DNA of 31,252 bases from NCBI GenBank assembly GCA_025355485.1, contig JANXZP010000008.1:1-31252 (forward strand). Direction: 5' to 3'. The notes under the pieces are model-generated. The model saw nothing but the letters and a program-made list of their open reading frames with translations, did not search any database and had not been told where the DNA came from. Both the position numbers and the translations under genes were made by a program. The stretch is from Pseudomonadota bacterium (GTDB lineage Bacteria; Pseudomonadota; Gammaproteobacteria; Xanthomonadales; Xanthomonadaceae). Positions within the stretch are counted from its first letter, which is position 1. Every line of letters begins with the position of its first letter. Of this stretch, positions 15,803 through 24,149 are shown in pieces.

Positions 15803-16294
15803 TCAGAGCATCGCCATGCGCTGGGTGATCTGTAGCCGACGCGCATACGTGCGGCGCAATTGGTCGAGCAGGAAGATCGCTTCGGGATGGCTGTCGAGCG
15901 CGACCAGGATATTGTCGGCGCTCTGGTCGAGCTCGATTAGCGCGGGCGTGATCGCCGCGGGGATTGGAGTCGCGTGGAACTGTCGCAGTTCGGCCTGGTA
16001 CTGCCTGCGGATCGCAGCGGCTTCCTTCAACACAATCTGGTGTTCGGGCGCGCGGCTGCGCAGATGCAGCGTTTCCAGCAGCTGCGGCTTGCTCAGGCCC
16101 AAGCCGAATGCGCCGAGCACCAGGCTCGCGGCAATCGCCGAACCCGCGACGCGCCAGCCCTGGCCGCGCGATCGCGGCGCCTGTGCGGATCGCGGCTGTG
16201 CGATCGTCGCGGCGATGCCCGCCCACAGGTCGCGCGTCGGCGCACGCTCACGCGGCAACTGGCGCAACTGCCAGCGATACGAGACGCCGGTCAT
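15803..16294 (-). CDS. probable membrane anti-sigma factor
   Basis: 163 residues with one transmembrane helix (about 49-67, VAGSAIAASLVLGAFGLGL). The cytoplasmic N-terminus has RQLPRERAPTRDLWAGIAA, a motif common in small membrane proteins paired with ECF sigma factors. The outer part is a helical, glutamine/arginine-rich domain (RRQYQAELRQFH, LLDQLRRTYARRLQITQRM). There is no HXXXCXXC zinc motif, so it is not a ZAS anti-sigma factor. Its ATG overlaps the sigma gene stop (ATGA at 16294-16291), so the two are translationally coupled. The anti-sigma role is inferred from position and layout. A longer frame to 16615 is antisense-like and rejected. Confidence 0.78.
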   Translation of the reverse strand: MTGVSYRWQLRQLPRERAPTRDLWAGIAATIAQPRSAQAPRSRGQGWRVAGSAIAASLVLGAFGLGLSKPQLLETLHLRSRAPEHQIVLKEAAAIRRQYQAELRQFHATPIPAAITPALIELDQSADNILVALDSHPEAIFLLDQLRRTYARRLQITQRMAML

Positions 16295-16884
16295 GCGCCA
16301 TCTCCCAGCATCGCGCGCAACAGCCTTCGCGCGCGATGCAACTGCGCCTTCGAACTGCCGACCGCCATGTTCAACTCGATCGCGATTTCCTCGTGCTTCC
16401 AGCCCTCGACGTCGAACAGCACCAGTACGGCGCGCGCGCGCGGCGGCAGGCTCGCCACCGCGCGTTCGAGGTCGATGCCGAGCGCGATGCGCTGGCTGGC
16501 GTGATCGCCACTGTCGAGGTCGGCCAACGCCGCATCGTCGGTTTCCAGATTCTCGCCCGTGCGCCGCGTGCGCAGATCCATCAAGGCGGTGTTGACCGCG
16601 AGCCGGTGCAGCCATGTACCGAACGTGCTTTCAAAGCGGAACCTGTCCAGAGCCTGCCAGGCACGCATGAACACTTCCTGGGTCAACTCCTCGGCGCGTG
16701 ACGCGTTACCGCCGGCCAGCCGCCACACCACCGCATGCACGCGCCGCACGTGGGATCGATACAGAGTTTCGAACGCTGACACGTCGCCGCATGCTGCGGC
16801 ACGCACCAACGCGTCGTCGGGATCGACTGCACATCGCGTATCGGCGGCAGGTTCGACTTCGGGTTGCATGGCGAAAGTGAGCAT
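16291..16884 (-). CDS. ECF sigma-70 family RNA polymerase factor
   Basis: Alternative sigma factor, 197 residues. Region 2 is visible as SAFETLYRSHVRRVHAVVW, then AEELTQEVFMRAWQALDRF and FGTWLHRLAVNTALMDLRTR; region 4 as LPPRARAVLVLFDVEGWKHE and LNMAVGSSKAQLHRARRLL. An acidic linker (LETDDAALADLDSGD) separates them. It probably controls this operon and perhaps neighbours. Start: ATG 16884 with AAGCGGG just upstream; ATG 16869 is possible and the GTG/ATG further upstream (16956) would run into the divergent gene's promoter. It is coupled to the anti-sigma gene. Divergent from the sulfotransferase gene, with about 80 bp between starts. Confidence 0.93.
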   Translation of the reverse strand: MLTFAMQPEVEPAADTRCAVDPDDALVRAAACGDVSAFETLYRSHVRRVHAVVWRLAGGNASRAEELTQEVFMRAWQALDRFRFESTFGTWLHRLAVNTALMDLRTRRTGENLETDDAALADLDSGDHASQRIALGIDLERAVASLPPRARAVLVLFDVEGWKHEEIAIELNMAVGSSKAQLHRARRLLRAMLGDGA

Positions 16885-16964
16885 ACCCGCTTGGATGCGC
16901 CATCGGCGATCAGGGTTTAGTCGCTGAGGACGGAGTGGCCAGACAGCCGATACCATGCGCTGCT

Positions 16965-17987
16965 ATGGATACATCCCCCAGAATGGCGAGTCCCGCGAAC
17001 TTCCCGGTCGATTACGACGCCGCGAACGGCGAGTTCCTCATTCTGCCGGTAACCTGCGATCACATCGCAGACGCAGCTTTCCTTGACCAGAGGCTGGGTG
17101 GTGACTGGACGGCCGCAACGCGACTCGCCTGGCAGGACGTCCCGGCACCCACACATGCACCCAAGACCGCATTGCTTTTCCACACCGCATTCTGCTGCTC
17201 GACACTGCTTACGCGCGCCTTGCAATCTCCACCGCGCGTGCTCGCGCTGCGTGAACCGCAAGCGCTGAGCCAGCTTGCCAGCGCCGCACTCTCGCTACCG
17301 CGTTCGCGAATCGAAGGACCACTAAGCGCGGCGTTGCGTCTGCTGGCGCGACCGTGGGCGCCCGACGGGCGCTGCCTGATCAAGCCGACCAACCAAGCCA
17401 ACAACCTGCTGCCGGACATCCTGCAGCTGACCAGCGGCAAGGCGATCCTGCTCTATTCGAGCCTGCCTGAGTTCGTGATCTCGTGCTGCAAGAAACTGCC
17501 GGAAGCCGACACGCGCGTGCGCTGGATGGCGCAGCACCTGCTGAAGGACACCCAACTGCAACGTGCGCTGGGAGTGCCGTGGGATCACCACTTCCATTTT
17601 ATCGAATCCTGCGTACTGACCTGGTACGCGCAGATGGAACGCTACGCCGACGCCCTGGCGAACGATGCCAACGACCGGCTGCGCAGCCTCGATATGCAGG
17701 TCATGCTGGCCGATCCCGCAGGCGTGGTTGCCGCCGCCGCCGATTGGCTGCAACTCGCCATCGATGCATCCGATCTGCAACAGCGAGCCCAGGTCGAATT
17801 CCAACGCAACGCCAAACATCCGGATCGGACGTTCGATGCGGCCCGGCGCGCGCAGGAAAGAGAGGCGGTGATGGCGCGCTATGCCGACGTGCTGGACAAT
17901 GCTCTGGCGTGGGCAAACGAATCGGTCGCCCCATTCGCACGATCGCCCATCGACTGGAAGCCGCTCGTATCCACGCGGCATGGTTGA
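16965..17987 (+). CDS. sulfotransferase-like protein
   Basis: 340 residues, cytoplasmic. The segment KTALLFHTAFCCSTLLTRAL (about residues 67-86) matches the position and pattern of the 5'-phosphosulfate-binding loop of sulfotransferase-fold proteins (hydrophobic strand, then C-x-STLL helix), though it is not the PRSGTT form. Later stretches (CLIKPTNQANNLLPDILQLT, ILLYSSLPEFVISCCKKL, MQVMLADPAGVVAAAADWL) fit the fold's core and C-terminal layout. An ordinary 3'-phosphate RDPRD motif is not evident, so catalytic competence is uncertain. The start could be ATG 16965 or 16983; the GTG at 16935 is less likely. It lies 63 bp before the tandem TPR-sulfotransferase gene on the same strand and is probably cotranscribed; it is divergent from the ECF sigma gene. 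Confidence 0.72.
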   Translation: MDTSPRMASPANFPVDYDAANGEFLILPVTCDHIADAAFLDQRLGGDWTAATRLAWQDVPAPTHAPKTALLFHTAFCCSTLLTRALQSPPRVLALREPQALSQLASAALSLPRSRIEGPLSAALRLLARPWAPDGRCLIKPTNQANNLLPDILQLTSGKAILLYSSLPEFVISCCKKLPEADTRVRWMAQHLLKDTQLQRALGVPWDHHFHFIESCVLTWYAQMERYADALANDANDRLRSLDMQVMLADPAGVVAAAADWLQLAIDASDLQQRAQVEFQRNAKHPDRTFDAARRAQEREAVMARYADVLDNALAWANESVAPFARSPIDWKPLVSTRHG

Positions 17988-18050
17988 ATCGCGATCCGTC
18001 GAACCCTATTTCAAGTGCGTATCGAGCCTGATCCAACCGAACATTCAAGC

Positions 18051-21000
18051 ATGAATACCAATACCACCGACATCGCCAATGGCATGCAGCTCGCCCATGC
18101 GGGCAGGCTTGCAGAAGCCATTCCTTATCTCGACCGGGCAAATCGCGCAGACCCTGCCGATCTTCCTCTTCTCCATGCGGTCGCCAGCGCGCTGCAATTG
18201 ACAGGGCGCACGGTCGACGCAGCACAGCGCTATCAGTCCGCCGCCGCATTGCTGCCGGGAAATACCGAAGTGCTCACGGGATGGGCGCGTGCATTGTTAT
18301 TGACAGGCGAACAACATCAGGCAATCGCACTGCTGGAGAGGGCGCTCATACTGGATCCGCAGTTTGCCGACGCAGGCGGACTTCTCGACATGCTGCTGTC
18401 CGAGGTGGGCGACGCTGACACGAGGCATGCCATCCTGAAACCCTTGGTCGATCGACATCCACTGCATGCCGATCTGCTGCTGCTCCACGCAAGAGCACTG
18501 ATGGACGCGGAACATCTGCAGGAAGTGCTCGAGGCATACGAAACTTATTGTTCGTTGCGGCCGGAAGATCCGCTGGGACACACGGAACTCGGACGCCTGG
18601 CTATCGGTCGCGGCGAAACCGGGCGAGCTCTGGAACATTTTCGCACGGCTCTGGAAATCGATTCTGGATATGCCTCCGCCTTGTGGGAAAAAGCGCAAGC
18701 CGAAGGCGCGCAAGTCGATCCGGAGACACTCGCCCTGGTGCATCGGTTGACGCAGACAGAACAGAAGACCCTTGGTTCTGCGGCCCTTCACGACATCCTG
18801 GCGCGACACTACGATCGGGCGGGGGAGTTTCGCGTTGCCGCGGCCCACACAACGCGCGTGAATGCGCTACAGGCCCAAATCGTTCCACCGCAGCAGCGCT
18901 ATAGCCCACAGCGATGGGAGCAGGAAACCGACGCTGCGATCCGCAATTATCACGCTTCGCTCTTCCATCGCCTGCGCGGCGCTGGAAACACAGAACAGCG
19001 TCCTGTATTCATCATCGGGTTCCCTCGTTCCGGAACAACCTTGCTGGAGCAGATGCTCGCGGCGCACCCACAAATCGTCGGCGTCGGTGAGCAGTGGATC
19101 GCTCATCAGAGCCTAAAGCGGGCATTGGCCAACGCGAGCGGAATGATCGAGACGCTCACCGCGCCTGCCGTCAACGACGCGGCCAGCTGGCATCTGCAGG
19201 CATTGCAAGATCGTGCATATCGCCTGTCCGGCCAGCACAGCGCAGCCCGCATCGTCGACAAGCTGCCCGACAATTACATGTTCGCGGGCTGGCTGAGGGT
19301 CGCCTTTCCGAATGCGGCAATCATCCATTGCCTGCGCGATCCGCGCGATGTAGCGCTGTCGTGCTGGCAGACCCAGTTCTCGAACCTGCACTGGAGTTTC
19401 GACCTCGATCACATCGCCCATCGCATCGAGCAACACCGACGATTGATGCAGCATTGGCGCGCGACCATCGGCGATGGCCTGACCGAAATCCGCTACGAAC
19501 GCCTGGTAACCGACCCCGAAACTGAGCTTCGGCGGGCGCTTGCTGCGATGGAACTGGATTGGCATCCGGATGTGCTTGCCTTCGCCGAACGCAAGGGCTT
19601 CGTACGCAGCGCCAGTCAGTACCAGGTGCGCGAGCCACTCCACGCGCGCAGCGTCGGACGCTGGCGCAACTATCAGGAAGCGTTGGTGTCGATTCTGCCG
19701 CGCCTGGATGCCATTGCCGCGCAGGACATGCTTGAGGACGACGTGACAACCGGCATGCAGCTGGCCCAGATGGGCCAATTCGAGGAGGCGCTGCCCTTTT
19801 TCGATCGTGCGAATTGCGCCGACCCCACCGACCTTCCGCTCCTGCAGGCGTTCGCCAATGCACTGCAGATGACCGGCCGGCCCGAAGAGGCCGTGAACCG
19901 TTTTCGTCAATGCGCCGCCCTGTTGCCGGACAATGCCGAAGTGCTTCTGGGGTTGGCACGGGCGTGGTGGAAGGCAGGCGAAGACAACGAAGGATTGATC
20001 TTGCTGGAACGTGCGCTCGCGCTCGACCCCCGGATTGCTGACCAGGGTGGATTGCTGGACATAGCGTTGGCGAGTCTTGATGCCGACCCGGAATTGTATT
20101 TCGACATCCACAAATCCCTGGCAGAGCGCTTTCCATTGCGCGCCGACCTCCTTCATCGCTATGCGGGCGCATCGGTGGCAGCCGAGCACATGGATGCGGC
20201 CGCAGACGCATTCGAACGCTACGCCGCATTGCAACCTGGGGATCCGCGGGCTCACGTGGAACTCGCGCGACTGGCGGTCATCCGCGGAGATTTTGAAGGC
20301 GCCCACCGGCGCCTGGATGGCGCTTTCGCCATCGACCCCGACTACGCCCCTGCACTTTGGGAAAAGGTGCACATCGAAGGCGGGCAACTCGATGAGGCGA
20401 CGTTGACCAGGGTGCATCAGCTACTGGAGTCCGAGCGGAATCCTTCGATGATGCTGGTACTCCACAATCTGTTGGCGCGCCATCATGATCGCATCGGCGA
20501 ATATTCGAATTCGGCCGCCCACATCACCAGTGCGAACGCAATCCGGACTCAAGCCCTTCCGCCGGGGAAGCTCTCCCGCCCCGAGCGGCTGGAAAACGAC
20601 ACCAATCTCACGATCGCCGACCTGACTCCTGCGGTTTTCGATAGCCTGCGCGGCGCTGGAAACCCGGATGCGCGCCCGGTGTTCATCATCGGCATGCCGC
20701 GCTCCGGGACGACCCTGCTCTCGCAGATGCTGGCTTCGCACCCGTCGATCATCAGCGTGGGCGAACAGACGATCGCTATCAAGAGCTTCTGGCGCGTGCT
20801 GATCAGGGGCCGCAGCGCGACGATCGCAGGGATTCCCGCTCCCGTGATTCGCGAAGCGGCGGATTGGCACCTGCAAAAACTCGAGGAGCGTGTCCAGCGC
20901 CTGTCGCTGCGCGCGGACGCCGAACGGATCGTCGACAAACTGCCCGGCAACTACATGTACGCGGGATGGATTCATGCCGCCTTCCCGAACGCGACGATCA

Positions 21001-21437
21001 TCCACTGCCTGCGCGACCCACGTGATGTCGCGCTGTCGTGTTGGCGGACGCATTTCACCAACATCATCTGGGGGCTCGACCTCGAGCACATCACCCACCG
21101 GCTCGAACAGCATCGGCGGATCATGCGTCACTGGCGGACGACCATCGGTGACCGCCTGATCGATGTCAGCCACGAGCGCCTCGTCGCCGACCCCGAAACC
21201 GAACTCCGGCGGGTGCTCGCTGCGACAGGACTGGATTGGCACCCCGATGTGCTTGCTTTCTCCGAGCGCAAGGGCTTCGTGCGCACGGCGAGCCTGTTCC
21301 AGGTGCGTCAGCCATTGAACTCAAGCGGCATCGGCCGCTGGCGCCGATACGAAGAAACGTTACGACCCTTCTTGCCGCGCCTGGATGCGATCGCTGCACA
21401 GGACGAGATCGAAATCGGCCCGCACGCCGCGCACTGA
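18051..21437 (+). CDS. double TPR-sulfotransferase fusion protein, 1128 aa
   Basis: Two complete TPR-plus-sulfotransferase modules in one chain. Module 1 (about residues 11-559): TPR helices starting GMQLAHAGRLAEAIPYLDRA, then sulfotransferase loop FIIGFPRSGTTLLEQML (F320), GVGEQ with a candidate catalytic Glu, and 3'-phosphate motif HCLRDPRDVALSCW (H426). Module 2 (about 568-1118): GMQLAQMGQFEEALPFFDRA, FIIGMPRSGTTLLSQML (F878), SVGEQ, HCLRDPRDVALSCW (H985). Both catalytic halves look intact. Known TPR-sulfotransferases of proteobacteria have one such module (roughly 500-700 aa), so this is a doubled form. Enzymes of this fold transfer sulfate from PAPS to a hydroxyl of a peptide, glycan or small molecule; the acceptor is unknown. 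ATG 18051 is preferred over GTG 18015, but neither has a good Shine-Dalgarno. It ends 34 bp from convergent pckG. Confidence 0.93.
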   Translation: MNTNTTDIANGMQLAHAGRLAEAIPYLDRANRADPADLPLLHAVASALQLTGRTVDAAQRYQSAAALLPGNTEVLTGWARALLLTGEQHQAIALLERALILDPQFADAGGLLDMLLSEVGDADTRHAILKPLVDRHPLHADLLLLHARALMDAEHLQEVLEAYETYCSLRPEDPLGHTELGRLAIGRGETGRALEHFRTALEIDSGYASALWEKAQAEGAQVDPETLALVHRLTQTEQKTLGSAALHDILARHYDRAGEFRVAAAHTTRVNALQAQIVPPQQRYSPQRWEQETDAAIRNYHASLFHRLRGAGNTEQRPVFIIGFPRSGTTLLEQMLAAHPQIVGVGEQWIAHQSLKRALANASGMIETLTAPAVNDAASWHLQALQDRAYRLSGQHSAARIVDKLPDNYMFAGWLRVAFPNAAIIHCLRDPRDVALSCWQTQFSNLHWSFDLDHIAHRIEQHRRLMQHWRATIGDGLTEIRYERLVTDPETELRRALAAMELDWHPDVLAFAERKGFVRSASQYQVREPLHARSVGRWRNYQEALVSILPRLDAIAAQDMLEDDVTTGMQLAQMGQFEEALPFFDRANCADPTDLPLLQAFANALQMTGRPEEAVNRFRQCAALLPDNAEVLLGLARAWWKAGEDNEGLILLERALALDPRIADQGGLLDIALASLDADPELYFDIHKSLAERFPLRADLLHRYAGASVAAEHMDAAADAFERYAALQPGDPRAHVELARLAVIRGDFEGAHRRLDGAFAIDPDYAPALWEKVHIEGGQLDEATLTRVHQLLESERNPSMMLVLHNLLARHHDRIGEYSNSAAHITSANAIRTQALPPGKLSRPERLENDTNLTIADLTPAVFDSLRGAGNPDARPVFIIGMPRSGTTLLSQMLASHPSIISVGEQTIAIKSFWRVLIRGRSATIAGIPAPVIREAADWHLQKLEERVQRLSLRADAERIVDKLPGNYMYAGWIHAAFPNATIIHCLRDPRDVALSCWRTHFTNIIWGLDLEHITHRLEQHRRIMRHWRTTIGDRLIDVSHERLVADPETELRRVLAATGLDWHPDVLAFSERKGFVRTASLFQVRQPLNSSGIGRWRRYEETLRPFLPRLDAIAAQDEIEIGPHAAH
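18081..21404 (+). repeat. in-gene tandem duplication, two units of about 1.65 kb
   Basis: Unit 1 is 18081-19727, unit 2 is 19752-21404, joined by a 24-bp linker. They align from the GMQLA start to the shared LPRLDAIAAQD end, with lengths of 549 and 551 codons. In the last 71 residues of each unit I count 52 identities. The TPR halves are clearly less alike than the catalytic halves, so the duplication is not recent or the TPR parts have been under different selection. Confidence 0.9.
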
Positions 21438-21471
21438 ACCTTCCGGTTGGCGACGACGCCGCGCTTCCGCC

Positions 21472-23247
21472 TCAGCCGTTCAACGCATCCACGATGCTCT
21501 GTTGCTCGCGCTTGAGCGCATCGGGCGTGCGTGCGCCGTAACTGTCGAGGTAGGCGCCGATTTCGGACAGTTCGTGTTTCCAGCCCGCACGATCCACCGC
21601 GAGCAGCGCATCAAGTTCGTCGGCGCCGATGCCGAGACCTTCGACATTCAGATCCCCCGCCTGCGGCAGGTTGCCGATCGGGGTTTCGTGCGCATCGGCG
21701 CTGCCGTCCACGCGCTTGAGGATCCACTCGAGCACGCGCAGGTTGTCGCCGAAACCCGGCCACAGGAACTTGCCGTTCTCGCCCTTGCGGAACCAGTTGA
21801 CGTGGAAGATTTTCGGGAGCTTCGCAGCAGGCTTGTCGAACGACAGCCAGTGCGCGAAGTAGTCGGCGAAGTTGTAGCCGCAGAACGGTTTCATCGCCAT
21901 CGGATCGCGACGCACGACGCCGACCGCGCCGGTTGCCGCAGCGGTGGTTTCCGAGGCCATCGATGCGCCGACGAGAACGCCGTGGGTCCAGTCGCGCGCC
22001 TCGAACACCAGCGGCACCAGCGATTCGCGGCGGCCGCCGAATACGATCGCCGACAGCGGTACGCCCTGCGGATCTTCGGCGTGCGGCGAAAAACTCGCGC
22101 ACTGGTTTGCGCTCACGGTGAAACGCGAATTCGGATGCGCTGCCGGGCCGTTGTGCGGACCGTTGTTCGGATCATCGCTGTCGGCGATGGGCCGTCCTTG
22201 CCAATCGGTCACCGGCACGCCATCGGGCAGGCCTTCCCACCAGGGACGGTTGTCGGCGGTCACTGCGACATTGGTGAAGATCGCATCGTGGTCGAGCATC
22301 GCCAGTGCGTTCGGATTGGTCTTGGCCGACGTGCCGGGCGCGACGCCGAAGAAACCCGCTTCCGGATTGATCGCCCACAGGCGGCCATCGGCGCCCGGCG
22401 TCATCCAGCAGATATCGTCGCCGATCGTCCACACTTTCCAGCCCGCTTTCAGATACCCCTCGGGCGGAATCAGCATCGCGAGGTTGGTCTTGCCGCAGGC
22501 CGACGGGAACGCCGCCGCGACGTAATGGGTTTCGCCCTGCGGATTCTCGATGCCGACGATCAGCATGTGCTCGGCGAGCCAGCCCTCGGTACGCGCCTGG
22601 TACGACGCAATCCGCAGCGCATGGCATTTCTTGCCGAGCAACGCATTGCCACCGTAGCCCGAACCGTACGACTTGATCGTGAGTTCTTCCGGGAAGTGCA
22701 TGATGAAACGGCGATCCGGATCGAGCTCGCCGGTCGAATGCAGGCCCTTCACGAAAGAACCGTCGCGCTCGATGCGCGCCAGTGCCGCGGCGCCCATGCG
22801 GGTCATGATGCGCATGTTGGCGACGACGTACGGACTGTCGGTGAGCTCGACGCCGCAACGCGAAATCGGCGAATCGATCGGGCCCATGCAATAAGGAATC
22901 ACATACATCGTGCGGCCGCGCATGCAGCCTGCGAACAGCGCATCGATCTTCGCGTGCGCTTCGGCCGGCGCCGTCCAGTGATTGTTCGGACCTGCATCTT
23001 CGGGCTCCGGCGTGCAGACGAACGTCAGGTGCTCAACGCGCGCGACATCCGATGGACTCGAACGATGCAGGTAACAGTCAGGATACGTCTCCGGATTCAG
23101 AGCGATCAGATCGCCTGTCGACAGCATCAATTCCGTGAGCGCCCTGCTTTCGGAATCCGAGCCGTCACACCAATGAATACGGTCGGGTTGGGTCAGGCGG
23201 GCAACTTCCAGCACCCACTGATTGAGGGCGTCGAGCGAACTGGACAT
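21472..23247 (-). CDS. pckG: phosphoenolpyruvate carboxykinase (GTP)
   Basis: Converts oxaloacetate and GTP to PEP, CO2 and GDP in the cytoplasm (EC 4.1.1.32), the first step of gluconeogenesis from TCA intermediates. 591 residues, near the roughly 600-620 norm. P-loop kinase-1 motif AFPSACGKTN (about 246-255) with the reactive cysteine C251 of the GTP enzymes, kinase-2/metal region WTIGDDICWM, substrate region RCGVELTDSPYVVANMRIM, and guanine-pocket stretch FCGYNFADYFAHWL. It is the GTP type, not the ATP type of E. coli. The start at ATG 23247 has GGAG about 9 bases upstream. It lies 101 bp after the TetR gene on the same strand and converges with the sulfotransferase gene. With nearby fadE it fits growth on fatty acids or amino acids. 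Confidence 0.97.
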   Translation of the reverse strand: MSSSLDALNQWVLEVARLTQPDRIHWCDGSDSESRALTELMLSTGDLIALNPETYPDCYLHRSSPSDVARVEHLTFVCTPEPEDAGPNNHWTAPAEAHAKIDALFAGCMRGRTMYVIPYCMGPIDSPISRCGVELTDSPYVVANMRIMTRMGAAALARIERDGSFVKGLHSTGELDPDRRFIMHFPEELTIKSYGSGYGGNALLGKKCHALRIASYQARTEGWLAEHMLIVGIENPQGETHYVAAAFPSACGKTNLAMLIPPEGYLKAGWKVWTIGDDICWMTPGADGRLWAINPEAGFFGVAPGTSAKTNPNALAMLDHDAIFTNVAVTADNRPWWEGLPDGVPVTDWQGRPIADSDDPNNGPHNGPAAHPNSRFTVSANQCASFSPHAEDPQGVPLSAIVFGGRRESLVPLVFEARDWTHGVLVGASMASETTAAATGAVGVVRRDPMAMKPFCGYNFADYFAHWLSFDKPAAKLPKIFHVNWFRKGENGKFLWPGFGDNLRVLEWILKRVDGSADAHETPIGNLPQAGDLNVEGLGIGADELDALLAVDRAGWKHELSEIGAYLDSYGARTPDALKREQQSIVDALNG

Positions 23248-23348
23248 GCGGACTGGCTCCGGTACGGATCGCGGAACGAGCCGCGTGGCCTGTCATTTTA
23301 ACCGCTGAACTCCCTCGACGCACTTGCGCTAGCATCGAATGGGTTCGT

Positions 23349-23924
23349 TCAAGGAATCAGCGTGCGCATCACGTGATCGACGTAGGCCTCGAATTCGTCG
23401 TGATGCAGGCGCGGCTGATGCAGTTGCAGTGACAGTTGCAGGAAACCGACGTAGGCCGCATACGCGAGCCGCGCACGGTGCTGGGCGTCGGCGCGACCGA
23501 GTCCGGCCTGTCGGAACGACGCGCACAGGTAGTCGAGCCGGCGCTTGGACACGCGCTCCATCACCGGCTGCACCAGCGGATGATCGAGCGCCTTGAGCAG
23601 TTCGGAATAGATGATGTGGGTCTTGGCCTCGTGAGCGACCAGCAGGAACAGCGCGCGCAGGCGTTCGCGCGGATCGGGAATCGCCTCGAGCTTGCCGAAC
23701 ACGGTTTCCTGTTCGACCGACTCCCAATGCTCCAGCGCGGCCGTCAGCAGCGCCTCGCGCGACTTGAAGTGCCAGTAGAAACTGCCCTTGGTCACGCCGA
23801 GGCGACGCGCGAGCGGCTCCACGCCGACCGCGCTCAGCCCCTGTTCGCCGAGCACGTCGAGTGCGGCCTGCGCCCAGTCGGCAGCGCTCAGGCGCGCGGT
23901 GCGGGTGGTCTGCGCTGCTTTCAT
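23349..23924 (-). CDS. TetR/AcrR-family transcriptional regulator
   Basis: 191 residues. The N-terminal helix-turn-helix is complete: LDVLGEQGLSAVGVEPLARR, then LGVTKGSFYWHFKSREALL with the typical GSFYWHF recognition helix (about 48-54). The C-terminal ligand domain is helical and leucine-rich (RERLRALFLLVAHEAK, IIYSELLKALDHPLV) and probably senses a lipid or acyl-CoA, by analogy with other TetR regulators beside fatty-acid genes. It is divergent from fadE, and a perfect inverted repeat lies between them, so it is probably the local fadE repressor. A second CCATAC half-site lies 14 bp upstream of its own start (23938-23943), consistent with autorepression. The ligand is inferred only. Confidence 0.92.
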   Translation of the reverse strand: MKAAQTTRTARLSAADWAQAALDVLGEQGLSAVGVEPLARRLGVTKGSFYWHFKSREALLTAALEHWESVEQETVFGKLEAIPDPRERLRALFLLVAHEAKTHIIYSELLKALDHPLVQPVMERVSKRRLDYLCASFRQAGLGRADAQHRARLAYAAYVGFLQLSLQLHQPRLHHDEFEAYVDHVMRTLIP

Positions 23925-24008
23925 GCGCCCAGTGTATCCATACGGTCAGGTTGGAAAAAGAATGTTGATCACGCCACGGCCGGCAGATGTGCATTGCACA
24001 TGGGGTAA

Positions 24009-24051
24009 TTGCACACTTCGGTTTTACTTACCATACTATAGCGTATGGTAA
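24009..24051 (+). promoter_or_regulatory. fadE promoter with TetR-type operator
   Basis: TTACCATAC-TATAGC-GTATGGTAA (24028-24051) is a perfect 9-bp inverted repeat with a 6-bp spacer, the size of a TetR-family operator. TTGCAC at 24009-24014 can serve as -35; a -10 (CATACT or TACTAT) would fall inside the left half-site. A bound regulator would therefore cover the promoter. A further 10-bp palindrome, TGCACGTGCA, sits at 24101-24110 in the leader, of unknown meaning. Confidence 0.75.
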
Positions 24052-24149
24052 TTTGAAAACGGCCGCATCCACCGATCCACGACGGCGTACCCTAAGTTAT
24101 TGCACGTGCATCTTGCGGCGACGCCAGTCGCCTCATTCCGGAGTCCACC

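Noticed and set aside
14727..16595. 622-codon plus-strand open frame
   Set aside because: Antisense to DUF4097, anti-sigma and sigma genes; no recognisable domain.
11320..16884. FecIRA-type iron signalling system
   Set aside because: The receptor has no STN domain and the membrane protein is not FecR-like.
21385..23301. 638-codon plus-strand open frame
   Set aside because: Antisense to pckG.
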